Assembly: GCA_032622095.1 (NCBI GenBank)
Contig: CP136065.1
Coordinates: 27,163,141 to 27,227,140 of the forward strand
Origin: Siphonodentalium dalli
Taxonomy: Eukaryota > Mollusca > Scaphopoda > Gadilida > Siphonodentaliidae
Direction: 5' to 3'
DNA: 64,000 nucleotides
Within the stretch, counting starts at the first letter, position 1. Each line of letters starts with the position of its first letter. Shown here in pieces: positions 32,467 through 44,700 of the stretch. The notes beneath the pieces are model-generated. The model saw only the letters and a list, made by a program, of their open reading frames with translations. It was not told where the DNA came from and made no database searches. A program made the position numbers and the translations under genes.

Positions 32467-32739
32467 TCATAGTATTCCTGAATTTTTCTTCGGGACCGAC
32501 AGAGTCACTGATGATCTTGACGTTCTGTTGGAGCGGATATTAGGAAGTTTGATATTGTCCTTCGCTTCCTCTTTCGACTTGCGAGGAGTTTCGATTGTCC
32601 CGTTAGGCGTTGATGGCAAGCCGAAGCTGAAATCCATTTCCTTGAGCTGGTCGTCCGTGATAGTCTGAGAGTGATAACCTCGATTTATCATCCGCTGACT
32701 CAGCGGCAGATTCTGTGGCAATTTCGGCTCCATCACATC
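32467..32739 (-). CDS. WD-repeat gene terminal exon
   Basis: Acceptor (cattattgtag) above 32739. It is open for 90 codons to TGA at 32469-32467, phase 0 in. The peptide starts DVMEPKLPQNLPLSQRMINR and ends with a Ser/Lys/Arg-rich tail (RSSVTLSVPKKNSGIL). Composition is coding-like and G+C richer than its flanks. A minus-strand AATAAA lies at 32306-32301. Confidence 0.82.
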   Translation of the reverse strand, partial: DVMEPKLPQNLPLSQRMINRGYHSQTITDDQLKEMDFSFGLPSTPNGTIETPRKSKEEAKDNIKLPNIRSNRTSRSSVTLSVPKKNSGIL

Positions 32740-35700
32740 CTACAATAATGGTGTATTCATAATATTCTGATATGTTGCACCATAAACAGTCATTATACCT
32801 GCCCACTATATTGACCAATGAAATAAGATTTCTAAAAGAATATGATTACAAGATAATTACGTTGACTTTGATGGTACCATCTTGTTTTCTCTCTCTCTCA
32901 ACTCTAGACTCAAATATTTTTTTTTTAAATATATTCTGCACCGCTGCCAATTTCAAAACAAAATGTACAGTATTTCAAAGTAATTCTATTATTTATTCAT
33001 TGTCACCAAGTCGACCAGAACATTTTTATTTTTAATCTGAAGGAACCATATATGAATCATTCCTGAAACATCACAGTCTCTTTTAAAAGCCAACGAAAAT
33101 CTACGAAAAGTCGTATTTTAAAGACTGTACCACACTCAATATAGTCAGTCAATATTTTTATTATCAATTTCATGTTAAATTATAACTAAATTTTCAAACA
33201 TGCCAGTTTGCGGATTTAATAAGGTTGAACTCACAGGAGTAATGAGGGCGTGGTATGGAGAGCATATTTTGCCGTATCTGGCTGTCTGTGTTGAGTCTAT
33301 CCCACCATAATTATTCCGTCGACACTGTCGCCCTTCCTTCATCCTGATCAGATGATCTTCAACCTTTACACCGAGAAATGTCTGCAATTTCATTTGATAA
33401 GATGTTCAGGATATATGCAGACATATAAACATGCGATATATAGAGTCAAATTAATGTTCAGCAACCAGGCGTGAGAATATGGTGCCGGACATTTACAAAA
33501 TGAGGTCCCCTGAGGGTTAATTTAGTGATGCAGAATGAGGTCCCCTGAGGGTTAATTTAGTGATCTTCTCCGGAAAGTACCTTTATTATCATATTAACAA
33601 GTTTTTTTAGTTTCTTAACACATTGACTGCCGACTCGCATTTAATTACATGCAAAAAGCACGAGTTAACTCGTAGCTGGCAGTCAACGTGTTAAAGGGGT
33701 ACTGTACTCTAAATCCGACCATTTATGGGACCATCTCCTTTTATACTCGACAGAAAATATGCAAGAAATGAATGAATTTGAGCCATGGATTAGTGCAAAA
33801 TACACTCACGTGCTCAATGAACGATGAAAACAACATGGTGATTATAATGAAAATGAATAAATGGCTGGAGCTGGCTGGAGTCATAATTTCATATTTCATT
33901 ATAATTACCATGTTTTTGCATCATTAATAGAGCACGTGGGTGTATTTTGCACTAATCCATGGCTCAAATTCAGTCATTTGTTGCATATATTCTGTTGAGT
34001 ATAAAAGGAGATGGTCTGAAAGATGACCAGATTTAGTGTACAGTACCCCTTTAAGAAACTTTTCCAAAAAGAATCTTTTTCTTGTTTTAGTTTATCTACA
34101 GTAATGCCCTAATTAATCGACTGCTTAACCACAGCAGAATTATGGGAAACTTTTCAGGATTTAGTCGGAAATATGGCTTGTCGCCATTCATCAGAAAGCT
34201 CTCCTGTGGTTAAGCAGTTGATTAATTAGGGCATTACTGTATATCCCCAAATTGGCAGACTGCACAATGCATAATCGAGGTGCCCAATGGGATCACATCA
34301 CCATCTTCACCATCTGGGAACTTAAATCTGAGTCTAGATCTCCCTTAGCAGATGAGGCCATGCAGATTGAGGTCCCCAGAGGGTGAATTTAGTGATGCTA
34401 GCCCACTGCGGGGTAGCATCACTAAATTCACCCTCTGGGGACCTCATTCTGCAAATGTCTGGCACCATATTCTCAAGCATGTGTCTTCAACATTGAACAT
34501 TTTAACAAACTATGTGAGGTAGAGTGAATAACTTGTTTTTTTTAGAGTCTGTTCACATATCTAAACATCAAGGCTGATTATAGCCTGTCTGTAATTTGCA
34601 GAATGAGGTCCCCAGAGGGTGAATTTTGTGACACTATCCAGCATAGCGGGATAGCATCACAAAATTCACCCTCTGGGGACCTCATTCTGCTTAGGCCTCA
34701 TCTTCTCTGGAAAGTTTTTTTATTATCAAATTTCTATAGAAACTTAGATTCTATTTCTTTTTTAGTTTAGTTTCTCTATATTCCCAAATTGGCAGATGAC
34801 AAATTGCATAATCAAGGTTCCCAATGGGAATTCGTCACTATTCACCATTTGAGAACTTCAATCTGAGTCTATGTCTCCCATAGCAGATGAAGCCATACAG
34901 AATGAGTTCCCAAGATGGTGAATTTGGTGATGCTAGCCCGCTATGTGGGATAGCATCACTAAATATACCCTCTGGGGACTTCATTCTGCAAATGACAGGC
35001 AGTGGGCTGCAGAGAGCCTTTATGTATCTAGATACTTGGAAATATTTAAGCAATGGACATAAATATGGTTTTAAAATCATCCTATTGACACTTCCGACAG
35101 TCTTAAACAAATCAAAGCAGCCAATGTTAACCCTTTATTAAATTGATTCTCCCATTTAGTTATAACAGTATTCATTTGGAGGGGTGTTCAAGTAAAAAAA
35201 AGCATACGACAGAGAGAACAAGAGATGGCTTGTCGTCTGGTGCATATCCCCCATATGTGGCATACCACCTAGTGTGGGCATACCTATAACCTATGACAAA
35301 GATACTCAGGCATACGGACCCAAAAATCAGCGTTTTCAGATAAACAAAGATGAATAACTCTAGAACAATAAAACCTGAACAAAACCACTGAACTCACCAT
35401 TGAATGTCCTCATAGTGATGAACATCCATAACAAATTTCATGAAGATTCGAGCTCTTCTGTTTAAGATATGAACCAAACAGACATCGTACGGACACAAAG
35501 CCAACATTTCCAGATAAACAAAGACGAATAACTCTAGAACGGAAAACCTGAACAATATATTGAACCACTCCATTGAATGTACTCATAGTAGTGAACATCC
35601 ATACCAAATTTCATTGAGATCCGAGCTACTCTTCAAGTTATGACCTGAACAGACATCGGACAGACGGACACTCCCACGGATGGGTAGATGCAAAATACTA

Positions 35701-38700
35701 TACCCCCCCTTTTTTTTTTAAACAGGGGGGGTATAAAAACATAATATAAGAGCAGAATGAATGATATTATTAACCCTTTCAGTGCCAAGTCCAATTTTTG
35801 TATCAACCCATATTTCCTTGATCATTTTTCAAATTTATTGATTATAATAATGTGATACATTGATGGAAATAGCTCTTAGAGCTCTTTCCATCAATGTATC
35901 ACATTATTATAATCAATAAATTTGAAAAATGATCAAGGAAATATGGGTTGATACAAAAATCGGAATTGGCACTGAAAGGGTTAATTGTCAATGAGTATTT
36001 ACTAAAGAAAGGATAGACAATTTTCAGATTTATTCTGAATCATTCAGATTTGTCAATGACCAATAAGTGACATTTAAAAAAAATTACTGAATTTTCTTTA
36101 AAAAAAAAAATAAGTACATATAAATATATATATTATAACATGTAAAATTTATTATACAATGCTCAAGAAGCTTTCAGGTTTGCAATTCTTTCAAACTCTT
36201 CCACTGTAACACAACCTGATAGGTGAAGACACATTTCAATAGCTTTATGGGCATGAGGTACAATAATTATGTGTACAACATTAAAACCATTTCATGACAG
36301 CCGGGAGCTGCATGCACTGGTGTAGCATTAAAAATCATGTGCCGGTGTATTCTTTTATATATGCGAGTCTCCCATAGGGAGCCTCACATATATAAGAGAA
36401 TGCACTGATTTACAAAGTCAAGTTAAATATTAGGCCAATGTATTCTCTTATATATGCGAGGCTCCCTATGGGAGACTCACATATATAAGAGAATGCATTG
36501 GCACAGGTTTCCCAAAATTTCAGGAAGCTCCAGTCATGGAAGGATTTAAGTACGATAAGTTCCTGTAAGTTCTATAAAATTGCATAACCTGAACCTTCTT
36601 CTTCTGTACTATTTTTTCTGTGTATTGCATATCACTGTTAAAAAGGTTATGGTTTGGATGTGAAGGCATGATGTTAGTGATTCTTCTAAGTGTTAAATCT
36701 ACATGCGGGGAAGTCAGGTGACCAGCTAGTGTGAACTATGCTCTATGTCAAGTTCTGTAAAACTATACTCTTTTTTGTTGTCCACGAGGCCAAATAAATA
36801 AAAAGTCTGTGTTCTTGAGCACCTCCCTCATCACTCAAATGATCTTAAAAAAGCCCTGTCAAACATTTTCAATTTTTCTGTTAGAAATATTGGATTTGAA
36901 CAACGAAAATTAATTTTGTTTGTTTCTTGAGTATGTTTTCCAGATAAAAAATAGTTAGCCTCTCTCCCTCATCTGACAATTGAGATCTATTGCCTGAAAA
37001 CACAGATATTTTATTTGAATAGTCTGAAACTCCACAGTATTAATATGATGAAAAAGATTCATAATTTCTTGCCAACTGATCACAATACAAAATATATACA
37101 GTTATAACCATAAAAATTTAGATGTTATTTCAAAAGAAATTTGATCTTCTTTGTTTCATTTGAGAAAAATTAACCGTTCTAATCAACCCTCTCAAAAATT
37201 CTAAATTAATCAATAGAAGAAAACATAAATGAAATTGACGGAGAAGATATCAGAAAAAATATCAAACAAACAAATTAACAAACACAACCTCAAATCACAC
37301 TTTGTACTAAATGATATATCACCTTTGACCTCTCGAATCCGAAGGGAAATGTTTGGGATCTCTGGCAGTGCGCCATTTTACGCGGGAAGCTGGTACGCAC
37401 TCTCGGTTGGACGGAGGAGAATGGGATTATTCTTCTATGCTAAATTGAGTAAATAAACTACATGTAATACAAGCAGGGTTATGAAGCAATGATGTCAGAG
37501 TCAACTGTTAAAGACATATTGTGCGCTTATTTCACTCAGTGAAACTGACCCACTGAAAAAAACATGTAGCATTCAAATACAACAATTTTAGAAAACACGT
37601 CTCAACTACGCAAAATTGTAAATATATACTTCGTAATTCAGGATAAATTTGTCACTGATAAACCAAAGGCATTGTGGCCTGTCATTAATTTGGACAAACA
37701 AAAATATATTACTAACTTATTCTCCCATTTGATGACCCCAGCGGAGTGTTCCATATCACTTTAATAGAGAGCTTTTACAAAACTATGACTGCGGATAGGA
37801 TAATTTATTGTTGTTGTTGACAAAAACTTGTATGATTGAAGTTACTGACACATGTAAGTAACATCTCATTGCGATGATTTAACATTAATCAGATACATTA
37901 TACATACTTTCATGATGGGAGCTGCGCTGGTGCAGCATTAAAGATCTTGTGCCAGAGCATTCACATATATATGTGAATCTCCCATAGGGAGCTTCACACA
38001 TATAAGAGAATGCACTGGCTTACAAGGTCAAGGTAAATATTGTTAGCCCAATGTATTCTCTTATATATGTGAGTCTCCTATAGGGAGCCTCACATGTATA
38101 AGAGAATGCATTGGCACATGGTTTTCACAAAATTTCAGGAAGCTCCAGTCATGGAAGGGTTTTCAGTTTATATGCTGCACTTGAGAATCAAAATTCCTGT
38201 CATTTTTAATTTCTCAATAATATGCCAGGCAGCCAATTTTCAATGAATGTTAGAATAAATGTGAGTGAGGTTATCTGAATCTGAGTATCCATCAACTCAG
38301 TCGAATCCATGTCACGAGTTTCAGATTATCTGAAGCTGAGTATCCATCAGCTCAGTCGAATCCATGTAATGAGTTTTAGAAAAGCTGAATCGTGCTTCAA
38401 TACATGTACAGTTGACTCTGACAGACTACATATATTAACTACACAATAAGGGTGAGGACACACCAGTATCATATTAGTTGTAAAATTCACAACTGATTCC
38501 ATATCATTAAAGTCACAAAGGAACGATTTTTGAATATGGCCTGTGTTGAAATTTTCACATTTTGAAGATCTGTAATGAGTCGCAATTTGATTCCAAATTT
38601 ATTAACCGAGTGCACTAAACTGAGGCTCGAATTGAATTTAGTGGACGAGGTTAAAAAAAATTGTATAGAATTGAGACAAATTTGAGATTCTTTTTATCAA

Positions 38701-41700
38701 ATAATAGCATCTTAGCAAGGAAAAACGATCTCGAAACAGCTGGGGTTAAAAAAAATAAAAATTTATTTTCTTATCACAACCAAAGAAGTAAAGACACCTT
38801 AAAGAAAAAATATTGTACCTTCTAAATGTGTCTTTTCATGTTGACAAAATTGTTCTATCACCCTTATCACCCATTTTAATCTCACAGTCAACACTAAATA
38901 ACCCAACACAATTATTTCAAATTAACATAATAATAACATTGATCGATATCATTACTTCTTACATCACTGCGCGTGCAAATAATACACATGTGTCTTACTA
39001 TAAAATATGAGGCCGGGTTTAGGGGCTAATTATGTGATAAATGCATATCTGTAGTGAGTGTCATACATAATCTTGTAATATGATGATACGTAAACGGAAT
39101 TTGCGCCCGCTTGTTACTGTTGATGGGATTATCGGATTAATTTTTATCTTTAGAAGGATTTGATGATAAACCCTAACTGGACACAAGAAAATAATATATA
39201 CAATGTATGTAAATAATCACATATAACGTAAATGTGGATGTTTAGCCTGCCCATGTAATACGAGTCTCAGCTGTCTGGCAATCGACGCAGTCCTGTCTGG
39301 AATTTTGCGCGCCGATGTAGGTTGTGACGTCATGATGTACATCCGATGTCATGACGCCTTTACTGGTTTACCAAGAAGCAATCTTAAAATGACTCTGCGA
39401 TCTTTCAACGGAACTTATAGTTTCTGTTTGTCAGCCTTGTACTTTGAGAATATATCTTCAATCTTTTAGGTGGAAATACCGTTAGAAAATGGAAGATCAA
39501 ATCTAAACGGCCAGCAAGGCCCCAAGAATCCTCTTTCGGGGAAAATATTTTTAATAATTTTATAAAATATGTAAACAAAACTTTTTCAAGCAATTTCAGT
39601 TTTTGTTAACCAGGGCTTTGGTTTAATTTACATAAATTTTTTTTATATATCTTTGGCTTTAGGAACATGATGTTCCTACGTATGATGAGGTATAGCTAAC
39701 ATTTACCGGAACAAAGTTTTTTATTCTTGCCCTGGAGCATTTTGCCCAATTACACATTTCGAGGTGGTATTAATCAATACAAAATGGGTCGCCAACAATA
39801 GTTTTTTGGACTCGGCTGACCTTTGAGTTATGAATAAATTATTCTATTTCAGGTAAGTTCAATCTATTTTAAAATGGGCTGAAAAAGTCAATTAGTATAT
39901 CTCATATCCGCATACGTATACCCTAGGTCGCTTCGCTTCCGCGGCTTTGCCGCGGGCGCTATAATCAGTTGCTATTATTGTTAGTATTTTGTTTAGAGAT
40001 GAGCAATTATAACTCGCATTGCAATCACATAAGTCAGTCAAAAGCTCTTCAGAACTTGTTTTTGTATGATGTTTACCTCCGACTTTTAAATAAAATTTAT
40101 CTATCTTCATCTATCTATCTATCTATCTAAGCTAGGATCACATAAGCTATGCTAATATCATATATATTGATTCTGCATGTCTGGCATGCCATTGTTCCTG
40201 GGTTCCGGCGTCTGTGGTGTAAAGTTACATGTTATATAAATATTACGCAGGTGTGTCATCACCATAATGAAACTTCTTCATTCCAAATCATAAGTATCTC
40301 GAGAAATCAACAACAAAAATGCACATATCTTAATTATTCCACCTAAATCTTGATTTCATGCAAAGTTATTTGTACATGCATATGTATCATTCCAACTCAA
40401 CCATGGCTTCATGCGAGTATATTTTCCATAAAAACATAAAATAAATCTAGTTAATAACCATGCAAACACACTGATCACCCTTGTGTAAATATAAATATAT
40501 GTGCAAATTGACACAAAAGTTCAGATATTTTCTATGTCTCAAATAAAAAACTCAAAATTTATATCAATTGATAAATATTATATCTAACAACTGGATTAGT
40601 ATATTATTTGGGGAAATGGGTGAAATTGATGTAGGATGGAGGTGTTGCTATCGAAGTGGGAAGGATTTTATTTGTATGGGAATGAATAAATGAAGATTTC
40701 CCCATCTTCACCAACCAGTGACTCAGTCATCTATAGTTCAATATCCATTTTTTATTCCATATAGTGAAAATGGCTTTAGATGTTCTGAAATTATACAGAA
40801 CTGCACAGGCAGGTGAAAGTGGTGAATATTACCACACGAGTTTGTAGTGACGCAATGTTACAAGTTTCGTTGTAACTTACGGCATAACAAACAGATGTAA
40901 TAAAGTTCAGCTCCTTCACACGCCTGTGCAGTTCTTAGTTTATTACACACCAGCAGTTAATATTCTTTAGTATCAAATAATCGTATCTGTTTGGTTACCA
41001 TGCTAGTTAGTCATCTACTCAACACAATATGAGTTGAATCATTATTGTAGTACTGGTGGGTTTTCATGCATGATGTCATTTATGTCACGCAAGCTATAAG
41101 GAAAGCTCTAATGTATTTGCGCAAAATTGGCGATAGAAATATAGCAATAGGTGTGTAATAAATTGTGTATTAATAATGAATTGAACGATATTCTGTGAAC
41201 CATGAAAATACACATTTTTCATCAGGAAAGAAGAATTCGTATTCTAGCCAAGCCTGAGTTTAGTGTGCTTGTCATTCGCAGAATGATTCTGCTTAGGCCT
41301 CATCTTCTCTTTTTTTTCTTTATTATCAAATTTCTATAGCAACTTCTTCACATTGATTCTGTTTCTTTTTTTAGTTTAGTTTCTCTGTATCCACAAATTG
41401 GCAGACGACACATTGCATAATTGAGGTTCTCAATAGGTGTTAATCACAATATTCACCATTTGGGAACTTCAATCTGAGTCTATGTCTCCCATAGCAGATG
41501 AGGACATGCAGATTGAGGTCCCCAGAGGGTGAATTTGGTGATGCTAGCCCACCATGCGGGATAGCATCACTAATTTCACCCTCTGGGGACCTCATTCTGC
41601 AAATGACAGGCACACAAAATCAGGCGTGATTCTAGCAAAGGTTACATCAGCAGACAAATCACTAAGCACTTCATTTTTGCCAATTCTATCTAAATTGATG

Positions 41701-44700
41701 TCACAGGATGGTGAAGAGGAAAACACATGGTCTATGGACTAATGATCTATTTTAATAGCAAGTTAGTTTATCTGAAAATTAGGGTAAAATATGAGCAACA
41801 TTGGATTATAATAGACACTTATAAATAAACTGAGCTTGAATTTGAGTTTGAAGTATCTCACCTAACATTTATAACATTCAAATATGAATATCAAATAAAC
41901 ATGTTCTCACATTCAAAGCAATAGTGTCCGAGCAAAATATCCATTAACCCTTTCATGGCGGGAATTGTGCTGGTGCAGCTTAAAAGATCCTGTGCCAGTG
42001 CATTCTCTTATATGGGCTAGTCTCCCACAGGACACCTCGCATATATAGGTGAATGTACTGGCTTACAAGGTCATAGAAAATATTGTTAGGCCAATGTATT
42101 CTATTACATATGCAAGGCTCCCAATGGGAGACTTTTGATAAGAGAATGCATTGGCACAGGGTTTTCGCAAAATTTCAGGAAGCTCCTAGTCATGGAAGGG
42201 TTAACATATTATGGAAATAAATTTTATCAATTAAGTATTTACTGTTGAAGATATAGTAATTTTTATCAGCTTGATTAGCAATAGATGACCTAACAAATAC
42301 ATTGCTTAAGAAACCTATGGGTGTCTTTACCTCATCGGGTATGGATTTAACCAGACTACGGTAGTCACCAATAGGTTCATCAAGGTCATTCTCTTCTGTT
42401 TCGTCTACGTCCTCCTCAATGGCAATATTGTTGTTCTCCTCATCTGATAAAAAACAACCAGATATATAACACCCGTCAAGATAATATGAACCTTGGGCAG
42501 ATGTTCATTATTCAGCAGGAACAATGAATATTTCCTATCTCTATAAATCGTATATGAAGCAGGTTCATCTTGAAGCCACATGGCAGTTTGCAGTCCAAAA
42601 TACACCTAATAATATTTGCTTTTTAATTTATACAGCATCAAAATAGGTTGATAAATAACAGAACTACCTTTCTATGAGCATTACATGTCCCAAAGAGATG
42701 CATTCAAGTAATAAAAATACAACTTCGTACATGATGTTCAGGGCCCCTAACAAAAACTGTGATATTTGCATTCAGTAAATTGTGGAATCGGAAACGGAAT
42801 GTCCAGAAAAGGTGTCCAGAAAAGGTATATTGCATTATTTTAACATGAAACTATTTTAAAACATCACTCTTGGCTTTCTGTTCATTTTAATCATCAAAAT
42901 TATGTGGCACCACAAACATTTCAGAGCAACGATGGTTATAGATTTATTTCCCATTGTTTTCAGTTGATATTTTTATGTGACTTCTGACTAAAAAATTTGA
43001 ACCGGCACAACGATATGATCTCAAATTTATTGAAAATTATAAGAAACAATATCGACGAATTTGTTTGGAAATCTTCCACGTATGTATGTATTGAGATACA
43101 TCTTGTATACATAATTTTGGGGTTCGAATGAGCCATGTCCATTTAAAATGGATTGCAATTTTATTGTTTAACAACTTGATAACTACATACAGCTATGCTC
43201 TTATTAAGCTACCTGTTTAACGAGGTTATGGGCCGGTACTTACCGCGGTGATACCACCAGAATACCGCATTTATCATTTTGTACCGCAGTGGAGGGCGGT
43301 TGACTCACGGTACTGGACGGTATTATTACTGCTGGTCACCGCATTATTGGTGCTTGTTACCGCCGTACACCGCGTTATTTTTTTCGTGACCGCATTAAAT
43401 TTACCGCGATCCGCCCTACACCGCGAAGTGAAAGCATGCGTGAAACAAACTAGGCGGCCTGCAGGAATTCAATACGTGATCTCGGGAAGTTAAAAATACA
43501 TTATTGTAAGGACGCTTAGGACAGTACCGCCTTCATTCTCTCTCGGGTTGGATACATGATGTATAACTTCTATATCATATGCCAAAAACAACAAAATAGG
43601 TGTGTTTCCGGTATTTCGGTTTTTGGATGCCGACCCTATACTTTTTTCCGACTACATATATACAATCAATACTGAATTACGACTTTTGAATAGTTAAAGA
43701 CAAAGCCGTGGCATCATGGTCCTTTCTTTGATCGAGGATGAAAAGGAATCTCGCAGAGAAAGTGACACCAAGTAATCATAAATCATGTTCACTCAACCAG
43801 TTACGATGTAGCAGGTGCACAATTTCTTGACAATGCTGACGTAATTCTTGTTTGATGTTACTAAGAAGTTTGTGGGTGATCAGCACGACACAAAAATAAG
43901 TGCACGTACATGGTATATCGTTGAAAGTCATAGATAAAAGTTAAATTTTATTGACCAATTAGTCGGCAGAATGAAGTTACAGTAATTACAGTTCAAAGTA
44001 CCGAATGCAATGCAGAGATTCGAAACACTCAACGTCACGGCATTTGATTGACACACAGTAAATTACAGGTACATCAAACAATGGAGCACGTGCATGTCTC
44101 CAGATACCATGGGGTTCACGATGGGTGAAAAGTCTCCATTTAACTTTCATGTGCAAATAAATTGGAGGTACATAAAAGGGATGAAAACTAAAATATATAT
44201 AATTGTATGTTCTGCATTGTATGCAATACCAAATAGCTCAAACTTATTTGGGTCCACTACCGCTGTATAAGTTCGAACCACAGTAAAATCTAGCGTCCAT
44301 ATCGCAACGGAACATTGTAAATTATCTGACAATAACCCGACGTATTGCGCTTGGAAAAGATTTGATTTTAATTGCTACATCAACAGTCACTGAGCACGTG
44401 CGCATCCGTGATTATTGTCTGGCGGCATTGTTTGATCTCTTGCAATGTTTAGCGGTCGCCTGCATTTGCTGTACTCGGCAGTTCAGGGTACAAATTATTT
44501 TCACAAAATCTTATCTAATCACGATTTGGATGAAACGCATGCGTGTTGGGCATTGGAAAAGTATGCCTCTATATAATAAGTCTGTTTGGTTCGCGCAAGA
44601 TAATTACACACAAATCTGATAATCTGAGTAACGACAATAACACTAACTTTAAATTGAAAGTATTTGTTGCAACAAAAAAAAACATACTGAATTCAAAGAT

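Larger units (their letters stand above)
33473..34481. mobile_element. Long-TIR element hosting three other MITEs
   Basis: GAGAATATGGTGCCGGACAT at left and ATGTCTGGCACCATATTCTC at right. The inner family blocks (GCAGACTGCACAATGCATAA, CACCATCTGGGAACTT) are present but interrupted by 33615-33694, 33691-34054 and 34097-34241. Confidence 0.75.
35127..36012. mobile_element. TTAA MITE, CTTTACTAAAT family, split by two inserts
   Basis: TTAACCCTTTATTAAATTGA at left; its right part GTCAATGAGTATTTACTAAA is at about 35986. Between lie a dispersed repeat (about 35215-35720) and the palindromic MITE at 35770-35984. Confidence 0.55.

Noticed and set aside
44362-44619. Cys-rich 85-residue frame inside the ACCGC-ended element as a transposase remnant
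   Set aside because: No transposase motif, no neighbouring exon support; probably chance.
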